From NCBI GenBank assembly GCA_003645215.1, contig QNEM01000117.1, forward strand, positions 1-6,627: a stretch of 6,627 bases of DNA, in the 5' to 3' direction. Both the position numbers and the translations under genes were made by a program. Source of the stretch: Gammaproteobacteria bacterium. GTDB lineage: Bacteria; Pseudomonadota; Gammaproteobacteria; Eutrophobiales; Eutrophobiaceae. The notes beneath the pieces are model-generated. The model worked only from the letters and a program-made list of their open reading frames with translations. It did no database searches and had not been told where the DNA came from. Below, one piece after another: positions 5,354 through 6,627 of the stretch (positions are counted from its first letter, which is position 1; the number at the start of each line of letters is the position of its first letter).

Positions 5354-6627
5354 TTGTATATCAACAATAAAATCAGACCAGTCTCTGAATTCTTGATCCT
5401 GTTTTTTTCATTAAGTGCAGCAAGCGTAGTAAATGCTGAACATCCCGTATCATTATCCAAGATCGTGGTGTCGGGGGAGAACACCGGTTTTGATAATTAC
5501 GTAATTGACCCGGCTCTGACCAATGCACCAGCAGCTGACAGTGCCCAGCTACTTAAAAAAATTCCGGGTGCCAATGTGAATAGTAATGGATCTGTTACCG
5601 GAATCGCACAATATCGAGGCATGTATGGTGACCGGGTCAATGTCTTGATGGATGGTATTAAAATCAGTTCCGGTGGACCGAATGCGATGGATACTCCTCT
5701 TTCCTACATCCCCCGTGCTCAGTTGGAAAATCTGGAGGTTATTCGTGGTATTGCACCCGTAAGTTCAGGTAACGAAACAATTGGTGGCACCATACGCGCC
5801 ACATCAACCCGTAGTGATTTTTCAGAAGGTGAGGAGCTTGAGTTTCACGGAATGGCATCGGTGGGTGGCCATAGTGTAGATGATGGTTATGACGTTTCAA
5901 CACTGATGTCACTGGCAAATCAAAACCATCGTATGCATGTATCAGCTAGTCGACAGGATAGTGACGATTACGCCTTTGGTGATGGTGATGTAACACCCAG
6001 TGAACATGATCGAAATAGTTACGAGCTGGGTTATGGCTATAAGAAAGAAGACCATGAAATTGGTCTGGAATACGTACGCAATGATACTAACGAGAGTGGT
6101 ACACCTTCTTTGCCGATGGATATTATATATATAGACGCTGATATAGCCCAGGGCAACTATGAAGGTACCTGGAATCAGGTAGATATTGAGAGCAAGGTTT
6201 ATTGGTCACAGATAGATCACAAGATGTCCAATTTTGACTTACGTTCTCCACCCCTGGTTATGGGGGGGCCGATGACCATGCAGCGATTTACACTTGCTGA
6301 TAGCGAAGATTATGGCTATGGGATCAACGCAACTATGGCATTTGCGGGAGGCAAGCTAGAGCTGGGGACGGATGGACATCTGGCGGATCATGATGCAAAT
6401 ATATTTAACCCCATGGACAATGCCTTCCTGATCGAAAATTTCAGGGGTGTTGAACGGGACATCTTTGGTATTTTTGGTGAGTGGCAGCGGGAACTTGCTA
6501 CTGCGTGGGATCTGGAGCTGGGCTTAAGGTATACGCATGTCAATATGGATGCCAGCACCGTGTCTGCAACAGGATTTCCGATGGCAATGATGCAAATGAA
6601 TGCAAATATGCTCGCTGCTGAATTTAA
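5354..6627 (+). CDS. TonB-dependent outer-membrane receptor, OprC/NosA-like copper receptor (partial, 3' end cut off)
   Basis: The first 424 residues of a TonB-dependent receptor are visible, and the frame runs off the window. It starts with TTG behind AAGGA. A signal peptide (basic KIR, hydrophobic 13-26, likely cut after VVNA at 28) is followed by a TonB-box-like SKIVVSG (35-41). The plug domain follows (about 45-155), with DSAQLLKKIPGANV, YRGMYGDRVNVLMDG and LEVIRGIAPVSSG, then the barrel. The phrases MYGDRVN, GPNAMDTPLSYI, SQIDHKMSNFDLR and GGPMTM resemble OprC and NosA, receptors linked to copper uptake. Of the OprC copper ligands (CxxxM and HxM, from memory) M112, H289 and M291 are present, but the cysteine position is G108. 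Met-rich patches occur at 303-309 and 410-419. It is divergent from regB and shares its upstream region. Copper as the substrate is inferred; another metal or chelate is possible. Confidence 0.85.
   Translation, partial: MYINNKIRPVSEFLILFFSLSAASVVNAEHPVSLSKIVVSGENTGFDNYVIDPALTNAPAADSAQLLKKIPGANVNSNGSVTGIAQYRGMYGDRVNVLMDGIKISSGGPNAMDTPLSYIPRAQLENLEVIRGIAPVSSGNETIGGTIRATSTRSDFSEGEELEFHGMASVGGHSVDDGYDVSTLMSLANQNHRMHVSASRQDSDDYAFGDGDVTPSEHDRNSYELGYGYKKEDHEIGLEYVRNDTNESGTPSLPMDIIYIDADIAQGNYEGTWNQVDIESKVYWSQIDHKMSNFDLRSPPLVMGGPMTMQRFTLADSEDYGYGINATMAFAGGKLELGTDGHLADHDANIFNPMDNAFLIENFRGVERDIFGIFGEWQRELATAWDLELGLRYTHVNMDASTVSATGFPMAMMQMNANMLAAEF

Noticed and set aside
1..6627. CRISPR arrays, tRNA or rRNA genes, insertion sequences, phage genes
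   Set aside because: No spaced direct repeats, cloverleaf-like sequences, transposase frames or terminal inverted repeats were seen. Coding sequence fills almost the whole window.

Overview
The window looks like a stretch of gammaproteobacterial chromosome of moderate GC content. The gene order (end of a very basic protein fitting PcnB, then folK, a deoxynucleoside kinase, panB, panC, panD) is a familiar gammaproteobacterial housekeeping arrangement. The proteins match the lengths of their E. coli counterparts closely (FolK 159 aa, PanD 126 aa, PanB 265 against 264). The genus cannot be named from the sequence alone.

Left half (1-3358, + strand): a tightly packed cofactor and nucleotide operon. 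A 19-residue lysine/arginine/histidine-rich tail ends at 61. folK (folate) follows after 47 nt, then the kinase 11 nt later. panB overlaps the kinase stop by 4 nt, panC starts on the base after the panB stop, and panD follows after 90 nt. PanB, PanC and PanD supply three of the enzymes that make pantothenate, the CoA precursor; ketopantoate reductase (PanE or IlvC) is not in the window.

Middle (3378-5201, - strand): a two-component system convergent with panD. It consists of a RegB/PrrB/RoxS-type redox sensor kinase followed after 27 nt by a RegA/PrrA/RoxR-type response regulator. The sensor keeps the quinone-site motif (GGSINPF), the phosphorylated histidine and the redox cysteine known from RegB.

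Right end (5354-6627, + strand): a TonB-dependent outer-membrane receptor, cut off by the window edge. It begins at a TTG codon behind a good Shine-Dalgarno and has a signal peptide. It resembles copper receptors of the OprC/NosA type and is divergent from the sensor gene.

The most interesting part is the 152-nt divergent spacer (5202-5353). It holds an imperfect palindrome, GCGAC-N5-GTCAC, very like a RegA-family operator. It lies just upstream of a perfect TATAAT -10 element facing the sensor gene that lacks a good -35, and about 74 nt upstream of the receptor start. The inferred picture is a redox-responsive RegBA system that controls itself and possibly a copper-uptake receptor. The rest is ordinary, well-conserved housekeeping sequence.
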